A DNA stretch of 64,000 bases. Origin: Deltaproteobacteria bacterium. GTDB taxonomy: Bacteria > Myxococcota_A > UBA796 > UBA2385. The notes beneath the pieces are model-generated. The model saw only the letters and a list, made by a program, of their open reading frames with translations, searched no databases and was not told where the DNA came from. The translations under genes were made by a program, and so were the position numbers. Shown here piece by piece: positions 46,463 through 55,392 of the stretch; within the stretch, counting starts at the first letter, position 1, and every line of letters begins with the position of its first letter. The DNA is taken from contig JAGYJW010000025.1 in assembly GCA_018401435.1 (NCBI GenBank), positions 38,250-102,249 of the forward strand. Direction: 5' to 3'.

Positions 46463-47941
46463 TCAGGCTGCCGGCGTCTTGCGCCGGATGGCCGCGCCCG
46501 CGCCCAGCAGGGGCAATAGCAGCAGGGCGGCCCCGGTGTCGGCCTCCTTGTTCTTGCAGCAGCCGCCGACCAGCTCGGCCTGGGAGCGGTCGGCGAGGTC
46601 GAAGGTCTTGAAGCCCTCTTGCACCTGCCAGCCGGGATTGCCCTCGCCATCCCACTCGTAGGCGCCGGCGTCGGGGTTGGCGCCCGGGCGGGCCACGCCA
46701 TTGAAGTCGGTCTCGGGGATGAAGGCGTCGCCAGCGGGGTCGCCCGCGTCCAGCAAGGCGGCACCATTCACCGGGTAGAAGTCCCAGCCCTCGGCGTCGC
46801 TGAAGTCGGTGTAGCCGCCCCCCGGAAGCAGCTCGCCCGCGAAGCTGTCCAAGCCCTCAACCAGCCCACAGACCACATTCTGGGTGATGTAGCCCGGGGT
46901 GTCGGGCAGGGCGGTGTCGGCCTGCACCAGGTCCAGCTGCACCCCGTAGCCGATGGGGTTGCAGAGGGCGTTGCTGGAGAGCACCAGCCGCCCGTCGGCC
47001 TCTTGCCAGTCGTCCAGCTCGGCGGCCCAGTCCGTGGTATCGGCGATGGTGTTGAAGCTGATCACCAGGTCCGACCAGGAGCCGCGATCGGGGTTGCGGG
47101 TCCAGACGCCCCGCCCGTCCACGTTGAAGATGAGGTTGTTGCGGAGGATGGCGTTGCCCTCGACCAGGACGCCGGCCTCTACGGCGCTCCAGATGGCGTT
47201 GCGTTCGACCACATTCTCGGCCCCGCGCTCGGTGGACCCCAGGTAGAGCCCGAAGCGGGTGGTGGAGTAGATCACGGTGTCGGTGAGGCTGGCGCCCTGG
47301 GTGCCGTGGCTGAAGACCACGCCGCTGGCGTTGCTCCCCTGGATGTCGTGCACCCAGCTCTTGTCGATCACCAGGCCGGTGGTCCAGCAGCTGGCATCGC
47401 TGCAGCCCACATAGATGCCGGCACCTTCGGATACATCGTGTATATTCAGCTTTTCAAGTCGAATATTCGTGTTGTTGCCCGACAGGTAGACCGCGGTGCG
47501 GTTGACCGAATGCACCTCGAGATCGCGGACGGTGATCTGGCTGGATTCGTTGATGACCAGCCCGTAGTAGCGGGGATCCTCCACCTGGGTCCACGTCTCG
47601 TCCCCTTGCAGCACGAGGCCCGACAGGGTCACCCAGGACGCCGCGTCCACCCGAAGCAGCGTGCCCGGCCGCACGCCCTCTGCGTTGGGGGCCACCTGCA
47701 AGATGGCCTGCCCGGGGCTGCGGGCGCGCAGGGTGACCGGCGCGTCTTCCGTGCCGAGGGTGCTGATGACCAGCGTGCTCTCGATGGGGTAGTTGCCATT
47801 GGCCAGCACCACCTCATCCCCCGGACCCAGGCTCTGGGTGAGGCCCACCAGGTCGTCCCCGGGGCCAATCTCGAGCGTGGCGGCCTGGGCGGGGCCCGGG
47901 TGGCCCCACAAGCAGAGGGGCAGCAGGCTGGCCAGCATCAT
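46463..47941 (-). CDS. Secreted parallel beta-helix protein with a MYXO-CTERM-like tail
   Basis: The 492-residue protein has a signal peptide (MMLASLLPLCLWGHPGPAQA). A right-handed beta-helix follows, with PbH1-type rungs such as INESSQITVRDLEVHSVNRT, AVYLSGNNTNIRLEKLNIHD and RNAIWSAVEAGVLVEGNAIL. The end, VGGCCKNKEADTGAALLLLP then LLGAGAAIRRK, is a Cys motif, a hydrophobic helix and basic residues. That is the layout of MYXO-CTERM sorting signals in Myxococcota, so it is probably cleaved and surface-anchored. Beta-helix folds suit polysaccharide binding or cleavage. The start overlaps the MopE-like gene stop by ATGA. Confidence 0.88.
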   Translation of the reverse strand: MMLASLLPLCLWGHPGPAQAATLEIGPGDDLVGLTQSLGPGDEVVLANGNYPIESTLVISTLGTEDAPVTLRARSPGQAILQVAPNAEGVRPGTLLRVDAASWVTLSGLVLQGDETWTQVEDPRYYGLVINESSQITVRDLEVHSVNRTAVYLSGNNTNIRLEKLNIHDVSEGAGIYVGCSDASCWTTGLVIDKSWVHDIQGSNASGVVFSHGTQGASLTDTVIYSTTRFGLYLGSTERGAENVVERNAIWSAVEAGVLVEGNAILRNNLIFNVDGRGVWTRNPDRGSWSDLVISFNTIADTTDWAAELDDWQEADGRLVLSSNALCNPIGYGVQLDLVQADTALPDTPGYITQNVVCGLVEGLDSFAGELLPGGGYTDFSDAEGWDFYPVNGAALLDAGDPAGDAFIPETDFNGVARPGANPDAGAYEWDGEGNPGWQVQEGFKTFDLADRSQAELVGGCCKNKEADTGAALLLLPLLGAGAAIRRKTPAA

Positions 47942-50145
47942 GGGGTCGCTCCGGGTCCGCCGGTCATGCCGCGGTCGTTTCGGCTGCCATCACCATCGGA
48001 CCAGGTCGTGTAGCCGGCCGGGCCTTCCCCATCGACCGGGCCGCTGTCTCGGGCCGGCGAGCTGCCTTGCAGGCTGAGATCGTAGCCAGAGGGGTCGGCG
48101 GCGCCGGGGTCCCAGAGGGTGAAGCGGGGGTCTTCTTCGACGTTGTTGCCGACATCTTCGAGGGGCCCGATGTCGAATTCGGTGCCGCCCGAGGTGAACT
48201 CCGCGCTGTTGTAGGCGACGCTGGCTCCGCTGCCCACCGGCACCTTCAGGGCCGAGCGCCCATCATTCCAGGCAAAGAGGTTGGACCAGATGGCCAGGCC
48301 GCTGCTGTTCTCGGTCTGGACGTGAATGGCGGCGCCATGATCTTCACCGCCGCTGGCCGCCGCGGTGTTGTCCACCAGGGTGTTGTTGGCGATCAGCAGG
48401 GCGGCGCTGCTGCCGGAGATGTTGATTCCACCGCCCGTTTGGCCCGCATAGTTGTCTTGGAACCAGTTGTTTCGCAATATGCTGCTGGGTGCGTTCACAT
48501 CGGCCAGGGCCATGCCGCCGCCTTCCCGTCCGGCGGTGTTCACCCAGATGCGGTTGCGTTCCAGGCGCAGGCCCGACCCCCCGATGGCCGTCAGCGCGCC
48601 GCCGTCGTCGGTGGCTGCATTGTCGGAAAAGCGCCCGTCGGTGATGGTGAGGTTCGAACTCTCCGACAGGATGGCGCCCCCCCGCGTGCCGCGGTTGTCC
48701 TCGTAGCTGGAGCCGTCGTCCACCAGCACCGAAGACACCAGGGCCAGCGCGCCGCCGTCGTCCAAGGAGCGGTTGCCATCGAAGCTGCAGTCCTGCAGGT
48801 CCAGGCGGCCCGAGCTGATCGCGATCGCGCCCCCATCCCCCGCGGAGCTGCAGTCCCGCACGGTCACATAGGACAGCCCGACGCTGGCCCCCACGGCCCG
48901 AATGGCGCCGCCGTCCGTGCTGGCGTTGCCCTTCTCCAGGGTGAGGTTCTGCAGCCGCAGGGCCGCGCCCCCGGACACTGAAAATATGCGACTGCTGGCC
49001 TCTCCGGTCTCCTCGTCCAGGGGCGGGGTCAGGACCACGGCGCGGGAGCTCTCCCCGCCGCCATTGAACTGGATCTCGCCCGAGGTCCAGTCCAGCTGCA
49101 AGGCGTAGGTGCCCGGCATGAGCACGATTGTGCGGCAGATGCTGTCGAGGTTGTCCATCGCCCGGCCGATGGTCTGGAAGGGGTTGGCCACCGTGCCATC
49201 ACCCTCCTCCAGGGCTTCACCATCCACCACGACGGGGAAGGCGTCGGGATCGCTGTCGTCGCAGTCGCCGCCCAAGGCGCAAGGTGAGTAGCCGTCCAGG
49301 TCATCGTCGATGTCATCGACAAAGCCGCTGCAATCATTGTCGATGAAGTCGCACTCTTCGGGGTTGCCCGGCCATGCGAGCGGGTCGGCGTCGTCGCAGT
49401 CGTCGTCGCAGATGCTGAAGCCGTCGCCGTCCAGGTCAGCGTCTTCGGTGGGCAGGCCGTCGCAGTCATTGTCCTTGCCGTCGCAGATCTCTCGGGCCCC
49501 GGGATAGACGCGGGCGTCGGCGTCGTCGCAGTCACCGGCGCAACGGCGGTGGCCGTCGTAGTCCTCGTCCCGCTCTTCGGGGTGGATGTCTCCGTCGCAG
49601 TCGTTGTCCTTGCCGTCGCAGCGCTCTTCGGCGCCGGGGTAGACCGTGGCATCGCCGTCGTCGCAGTCGCCGGTGGCCGCCGAGTACCCGTCGCCGTCAT
49701 TGTCGGCGGTGCTGGCCGTGCCCACGCCCCGCAGGCTGACATAGCTGGTGGCCAGCTCCTCGGCGGTGGTGCGCACCTGCAGGCGGCCTTCGGACTCCCC
49801 GATTTCGACCGGAGAGAAGGTCACGATCAAGATCGCGGATCCGCCGGGATCGAGGGAGGTGGGCCCCTCCCGCTCATAGGACCAGGTGGTGGTTCGACCT
49901 TCCACCAGGGAGGTGCTGAGGAGCTCCTGCAACTGGTCGCTGCCATTGAGGATCTCCACCTCGAGGGTGGCTTCCTCCCCCAAGGCGATATCGCCAAAGT
50001 CAAGGACATCCGTGGATATTTCGAGGATGCCCGATCTGGTTCCGCCCTCGGGCTTGCAGCCGCTGGCCAGCATCAGGCCCAGGGCCAACCAGCCCGGCCC
50101 CCTGGCTTTTTGCGAAGGCGGCTGCCCATCCATGGCTCGGCCCAT
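47938..50145 (-). CDS. MopE-like lipoprotein: HYDIN-type domain, Asp/Cys metal-binding repeats, beta-helix
   Basis: The ATG at 50145 is preceded by AGGAG (7-base spacing). The 735-residue product begins with a signal ending LGLMLASGCKPEGG. Residues 40-145 form a choice-of-anchor/HYDIN-like beta domain (STDVLDFGDIALGEEATLEV). Next come four MopE-type repeats: GDCDDGDATVYPGAEERCDG, KDNDCDG, ICDGKDNDCDG and CDFIDNDCSG. Such Asp/Cys repeats bind metal in MopE and abound in myxobacterial surface proteins. The last 400 residues are a PbH1 beta-helix with repeated DGGAI/DDGGAL rungs. Together with the coupled beta-helix gene it looks like a surface adhesin or glycan-binding pair. Confidence 0.9.
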   Translation of the reverse strand: MGRAMDGQPPSQKARGPGWLALGLMLASGCKPEGGTRSGILEISTDVLDFGDIALGEEATLEVEILNGSDQLQELLSTSLVEGRTTTWSYEREGPTSLDPGGSAILIVTFSPVEIGESEGRLQVRTTAEELATSYVSLRGVGTASTADNDGDGYSAATGDCDDGDATVYPGAEERCDGKDNDCDGDIHPEERDEDYDGHRRCAGDCDDADARVYPGAREICDGKDNDCDGLPTEDADLDGDGFSICDDDCDDADPLAWPGNPEECDFIDNDCSGFVDDIDDDLDGYSPCALGGDCDDSDPDAFPVVVDGEALEEGDGTVANPFQTIGRAMDNLDSICRTIVLMPGTYALQLDWTSGEIQFNGGGESSRAVVLTPPLDEETGEASSRIFSVSGGAALRLQNLTLEKGNASTDGGAIRAVGASVGLSYVTVRDCSSAGDGGAIAISSGRLDLQDCSFDGNRSLDDGGALALVSSVLVDDGSSYEDNRGTRGGAILSESSNLTITDGRFSDNAATDDGGALTAIGGSGLRLERNRIWVNTAGREGGGMALADVNAPSSILRNNWFQDNYAGQTGGGINISGSSAALLIANNTLVDNTAAASGGEDHGAAIHVQTENSSGLAIWSNLFAWNDGRSALKVPVGSGASVAYNSAEFTSGGTEFDIGPLEDVGNNVEEDPRFTLWDPGAADPSGYDLSLQGSSPARDSGPVDGEGPAGYTTWSDGDGSRNDRGMTGGPGATP

Positions 50146-50202
50146 CGAGACGCTCCTGTCCTCTGGTAGACTGCGCCCAGCATAGCCGCGCGGGATGGGC
50201 AC

Positions 50203-50886
50203 ATGGTCGGATTGACGAAGGCTGGCGGCTGGTTGGGTATGGCCCTGGCTGGCGCCACGTTGCTGCTGGGGGCGTGCAAGGCCTCGGATGGCGATTCCGG
50301 GGGGGGCACCCTCCCCGCCGAGTCGGGCTCCCCGTCCGGGGGCGACAGCGGCCAGCCCAGCTTCACTCACGACACCTTTCGGCCCGATTCGGGCCTGGAT
50401 CTCGTGCCCGAAGTCACCTTGGGCCTGCGCCATGTGGGCCGTTGGGACCAGACCCCGGTGGGCGGCCCCTATGCCGCGATGACGGGAGAGCTTGACGTCG
50501 AAGAGCTGCTGGATGGCAACCCCGCGCGACCCTGGTGCCGCGCCAGCTTCGCCCTCACCGGCCTGGTCATCGGCGCGGACGCTGGCTGCGACAACTGCGA
50601 CACAGCCTACGAGATCGAGTTCTTCCTGGTCTCGGAGGGCCCCACGGTCGAAGAGCAAGAGGACGAGGTCATGGTGGGCGGTCTCGCCGACTGCTATTCG
50701 CCCGATCTGCCCAGCGACGGCGAGCGGTGGCGCATGGCCTGGTCTGAAATCGACGCCGAGATCTACTTGGACTTCTACGGCTCTGGCATCTGGTTGCCCT
50801 GGTATGCCGGCGAGTCCAGCCATGACCGAATCGACTTCTCCTGGGTGACCCTCGCTGCCTTTCACGAGCCCGAGATGGAGGAATAG
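50203..50886 (+). CDS. Lipoprotein of unknown function
   Basis: The 227-residue protein has a lipoprotein signal, ALAGATLLLGACKASD. A Ser/Gly/Asp linker follows (SGSPSGGDSGQPS), then a single beta-rich domain with two Cys pairs (RPWCRASFAL, AGCDNCDTAYEIEFF, LADCYSP). It is acidic throughout. It begins a plus-strand run of six closely spaced genes, all envelope proteins, and its stop is immediately followed by the next ATG with a GGAGG inside its last codons. It is divergent from the MopE-like gene. Confidence 0.78.
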   Translation: MVGLTKAGGWLGMALAGATLLLGACKASDGDSGGGTLPAESGSPSGGDSGQPSFTHDTFRPDSGLDLVPEVTLGLRHVGRWDQTPVGGPYAAMTGELDVEELLDGNPARPWCRASFALTGLVIGADAGCDNCDTAYEIEFFLVSEGPTVEEQEDEVMVGGLADCYSPDLPSDGERWRMAWSEIDAEIYLDFYGSGIWLPWYAGESSHDRIDFSWVTLAAFHEPEMEE

Positions 50887-51954
50887 ATGCGCTTCTTCAT
50901 CGGGTTCATCGCGCTGGGAATCGGTTGCGCGTCGAAGGCGGGGGGCGGCAGCCAGGATGACACCGAGGCCGATCTGGACGCCCCCCCTGCCGAGCTGGTG
51001 ATGCCGGATCTGGAGGGCATCGACTTGGACCAGGCCTTTGTGGACGCCTTGAACCTGTCCCTTTCGGTCAACACACAGGTGGCCTGGGCCGGCCATGCCG
51101 ACAGCCTGGCGCGCCGGCACGAGGGCTGCCCCGATCTTTATGTGGGCGCCCCCCTGCCGCTGGTGGACGACGACCTGCTGGACGAGGACGCCCGCGGCAC
51201 CAGCTGGTATGACAATTGCGCCACACCGGGCGGGCTCTTCTACCGCGGCCTGCTCTATTGGGACGCCGAGGTCGGCGGGTCGGGCAACGCCGAGACCAGC
51301 GCGGGCCGCACCAGCACCGGCCGTCGCAGCCTGGTCGGCAATGGCGTCGTCGGCGATGACGATGAGACGCGCTTCCAGCTTCGGGGAGAGGCCAGCGACA
51401 GCATCAACCGCGTCGATGCGCCGGGCTACAGCCGCTGGACCTATAGCAGCACGGTGACGGCGACCGTGACGGGCACCGACGCTTTCGATGCCATCGCATC
51501 GGCCACCCCCGGTGGTTGGCGTGCAGACATGTACACCTTTGCCACCGGCGGCGACGCCGACGCCCTGGAGCTTCGAGGCGACGTCTACCTGTTCGAGAGC
51601 CGCATCCAGGGTCGCTTTGACAGCGTGTCCGTGGACATCACCCTGCCAGGGCCCCTGGGCGCCGCGCCGGATGCCTGCACCTTGGAGCCCCGCGGATGGA
51701 TCGGGATCCGCGATGAGAATGCCTACTGGATCGACGTCGTCTTCCTTCCCTTCGAAGGCCAGGACGCCACGGGCCCCAGCTACGAGGATCCCGCCTACAG
51801 CGCCTGCGATGGCTGCGGCAAGGCCTATGTGCGGGGCATCGAGGCCCCTCCAATCGGCGAAATCTGCCCCGACTTCACGCAGCTGTGGGCCGATGGCATT
51901 GTGCCCGTACCCGAAGTCGCTGACTTCATTCTTGACGTGCGTGGCAGCTTGTGA
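50887..51954 (+). CDS. Lipoprotein of unknown function, second gene of the surface operon
   Basis: The 355-residue protein starts MRFFIGFIALGIGCASKAGG, with an LGIGC lipobox. The mature part is rich in Asp, Thr and Tyr, with CPDLYVGAP, NCATPGGLFYRGLLYWDAE, a central beta-strand-rich region (SRWTYSSTVTATVTGTDAF) and DGCGKAYVRGIEAPPIGEIC near the end. Four paired Cys suggest disulfides outside the cytoplasm. It is coupled to the preceding lipoprotein. No family is recognised. Confidence 0.78.
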   Translation: MRFFIGFIALGIGCASKAGGGSQDDTEADLDAPPAELVMPDLEGIDLDQAFVDALNLSLSVNTQVAWAGHADSLARRHEGCPDLYVGAPLPLVDDDLLDEDARGTSWYDNCATPGGLFYRGLLYWDAEVGGSGNAETSAGRTSTGRRSLVGNGVVGDDDETRFQLRGEASDSINRVDAPGYSRWTYSSTVTATVTGTDAFDAIASATPGGWRADMYTFATGGDADALELRGDVYLFESRIQGRFDSVSVDITLPGPLGAAPDACTLEPRGWIGIRDENAYWIDVVFLPFEGQDATGPSYEDPAYSACDGCGKAYVRGIEAPPIGEICPDFTQLWADGIVPVPEVADFILDVRGSL

Positions 51955-52020
51955 GAGCTTCTCATGGGGGCGGTGCGTACGGTCCCGCCAGAAAGCGTCT
52001 GAGACTGCGATGAGGTGGGC

Positions 52021-53643
52021 ATGACCCCAATCCGCTCCCTGCTCCTGGTGCCGCCGCTGCTGCTGGCGGGCTGCGCCACAGAGCCCGAGGTTGACGATGG
52101 CATCTCCCTGCTGTCGCCCCGTCGCCAGCTGATCCGCCTGTCGGTGGACCTGCGCGGTGTGCACCCCACTCCAGCAGAGCTGGAGGCCATTCAGGCCGAC
52201 CCGTCCCTTTACGAGGACTTCGCGGATCGGTGGCTGGATGATCCCCGCCTGTTGCCGCGCATGCGCGAGGTCTTCAACCAGCGCTTCCTGACGGTCACCG
52301 GCGCCACCTATGGGCACGCCTTTCCGGGGGCCTCCGGTGCCCAGGTGGCGGCCGCGGTGGCCGAGGAGCCGCTCCGCCTGATCGAGCGCATCATCGACCA
52401 GGACCTGCCCTATTCCGAGGTGGTCACCGCCGACTACACCATGGCCAACCCGCTGCTGGCCGCGATGTGGGATCTCGACCGCGCCGATGGCAGCGAGTGG
52501 GCGCCCGCCCGGTACACCGATGGCCGGGTGCACGCGGGCGTGCTGTCCATGAGCAGCGTCTGGCTTCGCTACCCGTCGATGGGCGGCAACGCCAACCGCC
52601 ACCGCGCCAATGCGCTCAGCAAGATGCTGCTCTGCGACGACTACCTGTCGCGGCCCATCGTGCTCAACCGCGCGGCGGTGGACCAGCTGACGGTGGACCC
52701 CGAGACCGCGATCTCGACCAATGACACCTGCCAGAGCTGCCACAGCACCCTCGATCCGCTGTCCGCCAACTTCTTCGGCTTCTTCTACTATGAGGACGAC
52801 GACGGCGACGCCTCCATGTACCGGCCCGAGAATGAGCCCGCCTGGATGGAATACGCGGGGGACGCGCCGGCCTACTATGGCGTGCCCACCGCCAGCATGG
52901 CTGAGCTGGGGCAGCGCATCACCGAAGATCCGCGCTTTGTGGACTGCGCCGTCACCACCGTCTGGGAAGGCCTCACCCAGCGCCGCCTCACCGATGCGGA
53001 TTGGGAGGAGATCCAGCGCCACCGGGCCGTCTTCGAGGATTCGGGGCTGACCGTCAAGCCACTGGTCAAGTCGGTCGTGATGTCGCGGGAGTACCGGGCA
53101 GCAGAGATCGCCGACGAGGCGCTGGCCGAGCGGCTTCCCACCGTGCGCATGGCCTCTCCGGCGCAGCTGGAGTCCATCGTGTTGGACCTCACGGGCTACC
53201 GCTGGACCTTTGGCGGCCTGCCCGGGCTGAGCAGCCATGGCATGGGCTTGCCCGTGCTCACCGGTGGTGTGGACGGCATCAACGTCACCCAGCGGGGCTA
53301 CGAGGCCTCGGTGGGCGGCGTCTTCGTTCAGGAGCGCCTGGCCTGGTCGGCGGCCTGGGCGGTGGCCAGCCACGACCTCGACCCCGGCCGCACCGACGAG
53401 GCCATCTTGCTGGCCTATGTGAAGCGGGACGACAGCCCCGACACCGCGGCCGCCGCCTTTGATGCCCAGATCCGCGCGCTCTATGAGCGTGTGACCGGCA
53501 TCCCGCTCCCCGTCGACGCCACGGAGCCTGCCGACCTGATGGTGCTGTGGCGGCAGCTTCATTCGGTGGAGGGTTCCTCCGAGGCCGCCTGGGCCGGCGT
53601 GCTCAGCGCCGTGCTTCGTGACCCCCTCGTCCTGCACTACTAG
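52021..53643 (+). CDS. Lipoprotein with a CxxCH haem motif, PSCyt/DUF1588-like
   Basis: The ATG at 52021 has GAGG five bases upstream. The 540-residue product opens MTPIRSLLLVPPLLLAGCAT. After a helical region beginning RRQLIRLSVDLRGVHPTPAE, typical of planctomycete-type DUF1549/DUF1588 proteins, comes NDTCQSCHSTLDPLSANFFG. There CQSCH is a c-type haem site and the following segment resembles the DUF1588 end. Later parts (LVKSVVMSREYRAAEI) resemble DUF1585/DUF1592 helices. It usually pairs with a DUF1501 or DUF1552 protein, as here: the next gene starts 22 bases downstream. Envelope location is expected; the function of these pairs is unknown. Confidence 0.82.
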   Translation: MTPIRSLLLVPPLLLAGCATEPEVDDGISLLSPRRQLIRLSVDLRGVHPTPAELEAIQADPSLYEDFADRWLDDPRLLPRMREVFNQRFLTVTGATYGHAFPGASGAQVAAAVAEEPLRLIERIIDQDLPYSEVVTADYTMANPLLAAMWDLDRADGSEWAPARYTDGRVHAGVLSMSSVWLRYPSMGGNANRHRANALSKMLLCDDYLSRPIVLNRAAVDQLTVDPETAISTNDTCQSCHSTLDPLSANFFGFFYYEDDDGDASMYRPENEPAWMEYAGDAPAYYGVPTASMAELGQRITEDPRFVDCAVTTVWEGLTQRRLTDADWEEIQRHRAVFEDSGLTVKPLVKSVVMSREYRAAEIADEALAERLPTVRMASPAQLESIVLDLTGYRWTFGGLPGLSSHGMGLPVLTGGVDGINVTQRGYEASVGGVFVQERLAWSAAWAVASHDLDPGRTDEAILLAYVKRDDSPDTAAAAFDAQIRALYERVTGIPLPVDATEPADLMVLWRQLHSVEGSSEAAWAGVLSAVLRDPLVLHY

Positions 53644-53664
53644 GCCCCCGCGAGAGGCAGCCCC

Positions 53665-54933
53665 ATGTCGTCCCGATTCACCCGACGCAGTCTGCTCTCG
53701 AATGCGGCCGCCCTGGCCGCCCTCGGCGGCATTGGCTGGCATCCCCGGATGGCCCGCGCCGCCCAGGGAGAGCGCAAGTTCCTGTTCTTCTTCGCCAGTG
53801 GCGCCTGGGATACCACCCAGGTCTTCGACCCCCACCACGGGTCGCAGAAGGTGGACATGGATCCGGAGACCTTCACCCGCGACATGGGCCCCTTGTTGCA
53901 CAACGCGGGTGAGGACCGACCGGCGGTCAACCAGTTCTTCACGCGCTGGGGTCGGCGCACCGCCATCGTCAATGGCATCGACGCCCACACCGTGGGCCAC
54001 GACTCCGGGCGCATGATGACGCTGACGGGGACCTCGGCCAGCAGCTATCCAGACTGGCCCACCATCATCGCCGCAAGCGGGGCCGGTGACTATCCGCTGC
54101 CCCACGTCGTTTTCAGTGGGCCCAGCTTCGGCGGACCCCTGGCTGGCGCCGTGGTTCGGGCCGGGGGCGGCACCCTCTTGGACCTGATTGATGGGTCCAT
54201 CGTGGGGGCGGCCGATCGGCCCGCACCCGCCCTTGCGACCCCCTCGGACCAGATGATCGACGCCTTCGTCTTCGACCGCAGCGCGCGATTCGCAGTGGAA
54301 AAGGGCGGGATTCGGGGCATCAACCGGGAGCGCACCGACGCGCTCATCGACAACCTCGACCGCAGCATGGAGATCGAGGGGCGGCGCTTCGAGGCTGGCC
54401 TGGGAGACCTGGGCAACAACCTGCTCGATCAGTCGATCAAGGCCGTCGAGCTGATGCGCCTGGGCCTGTCGCGCTCCGCGATGATCGGCATCCCCGGCGG
54501 CTGGGACAGTCACGGCGACAATTCCGTGCAGGCGCCCCAGTTCGACGATTTCTTTGCCGCCCTGGACCAGCTGATGGACCATATGGCGGTGACCCCGGGG
54601 CTCAGCACCCGCTGGTTGATCGACGAGGTGGTGGTGGTCGCGATGAGCGAATTCGGCCGCACCCCCTTGTGGAATGGGTCCATGGGCAAGGACCACTGGC
54701 CCTACAACTCCACCATGGTCATCGGCAGCGGGGTGAATGGCGGCCGCAGCCTGGGGGCCACCGATGACGGGTTGATTGGCAGCAAGGTCGATTTCCGGAC
54801 CGGCCTGGCCAGCGACACGGGCGATGTGCTCGGCAGCGAGAATGTCGGCGTGGCCTTGCTGAAGATCGCCGGCCTCGATCCCGCAGCCTTCTTGCCCGGA
54901 GTGCAGTCCTTCGACGCCCTGGTTCGGGGCTGA
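53665..54933 (+). CDS. DUF1501-family, TAT-exported protein
   Basis: The 422-residue protein starts MSSRFTRRSLLSNAAALAAL, a twin-arginine signal. The body has the sulfatase-like DUF1501 layout: KFLFFFASGAWDTTQVFDPH, DAHTVGHDSGRMMTLTGTSA, SAMIGIPGGWDSHGDNSVQA, LIDEVVVVAMSEFGRTPLWN and GKDHWPYNSTMVIGSGVNGG. The metal-binding-like His/Asp residues of the alkaline-phosphatase fold are visible. Such proteins partner with PSCyt/DUF1588-type proteins, as here. The substrate is unknown. It is exported folded. Confidence 0.92.
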   Translation: MSSRFTRRSLLSNAAALAALGGIGWHPRMARAAQGERKFLFFFASGAWDTTQVFDPHHGSQKVDMDPETFTRDMGPLLHNAGEDRPAVNQFFTRWGRRTAIVNGIDAHTVGHDSGRMMTLTGTSASSYPDWPTIIAASGAGDYPLPHVVFSGPSFGGPLAGAVVRAGGGTLLDLIDGSIVGAADRPAPALATPSDQMIDAFVFDRSARFAVEKGGIRGINRERTDALIDNLDRSMEIEGRRFEAGLGDLGNNLLDQSIKAVELMRLGLSRSAMIGIPGGWDSHGDNSVQAPQFDDFFAALDQLMDHMAVTPGLSTRWLIDEVVVVAMSEFGRTPLWNGSMGKDHWPYNSTMVIGSGVNGGRSLGATDDGLIGSKVDFRTGLASDTGDVLGSENVGVALLKIAGLDPAAFLPGVQSFDALVRG

Positions 54934-54990
54934 GGAGCCCACCGGCCGGCCCCTGGGGGCCATGGGTTCCAATCGCTTGGGAGCAGCAGG

Positions 54991-55392
54991 ATGAGGTTGG
55001 GGTGGATGCCGACCGCGCTGGCCTTGGCTCTGGCGCAGGGCTGCGCAGGGAAAGACGCCGATTCGGCGGATGCCGGCTGCGAACGCACGCCGCCCCTCAC
55101 CTATGACAATTTCGGCAAGGGTTTTGTTGGCAAGCACTGCGCGGGCTGCCACTCGTCGCTGGTATCGGGCCAACAGCGCAAGGGTGCGCCCCCCGGCGTG
55201 GACCTGGACACCTACCGAGGGGTGGTGACCTGGGCCTACCGCGTGCAGGCCCGCGCCACTGCCGACCCTCCCACCATGCCACCGGGTGGCGGACCCTCCG
55301 GCGAAGAGCTGGATCGCCTGACGGAGTGGCTGGAGTGCCAGGTGTTGCGCGATGCCGACGCCCTGGCCGCAGAGCAGGGGAGCGGCGGATGA
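54991..55392 (+). CDS. Small CxxCH lipoprotein, c-type cytochrome-like
   Basis: The 133-residue product starts with a signal ending ALALAQGCAGKD. The mature chain has YDNFGKGFVGKHCAGCHSSL, a single CAGCH haem-binding motif. A short cytochrome-like remainder includes PPTMPPGGGPSGEELDRL, with a Met that could be the distal ligand. GGGAG precedes the ATG. It is probably periplasmic or outer-membrane, and close to the DUF1588-like CxxCH protein two genes upstream, hinting at electron transfer. It overlaps the next gene by ATGA. Confidence 0.85.
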   Translation: MRLGWMPTALALALAQGCAGKDADSADAGCERTPPLTYDNFGKGFVGKHCAGCHSSLVSGQQRKGAPPGVDLDTYRGVVTWAYRVQARATADPPTMPPGGGPSGEELDRLTEWLECQVLRDADALAAEQGSGG

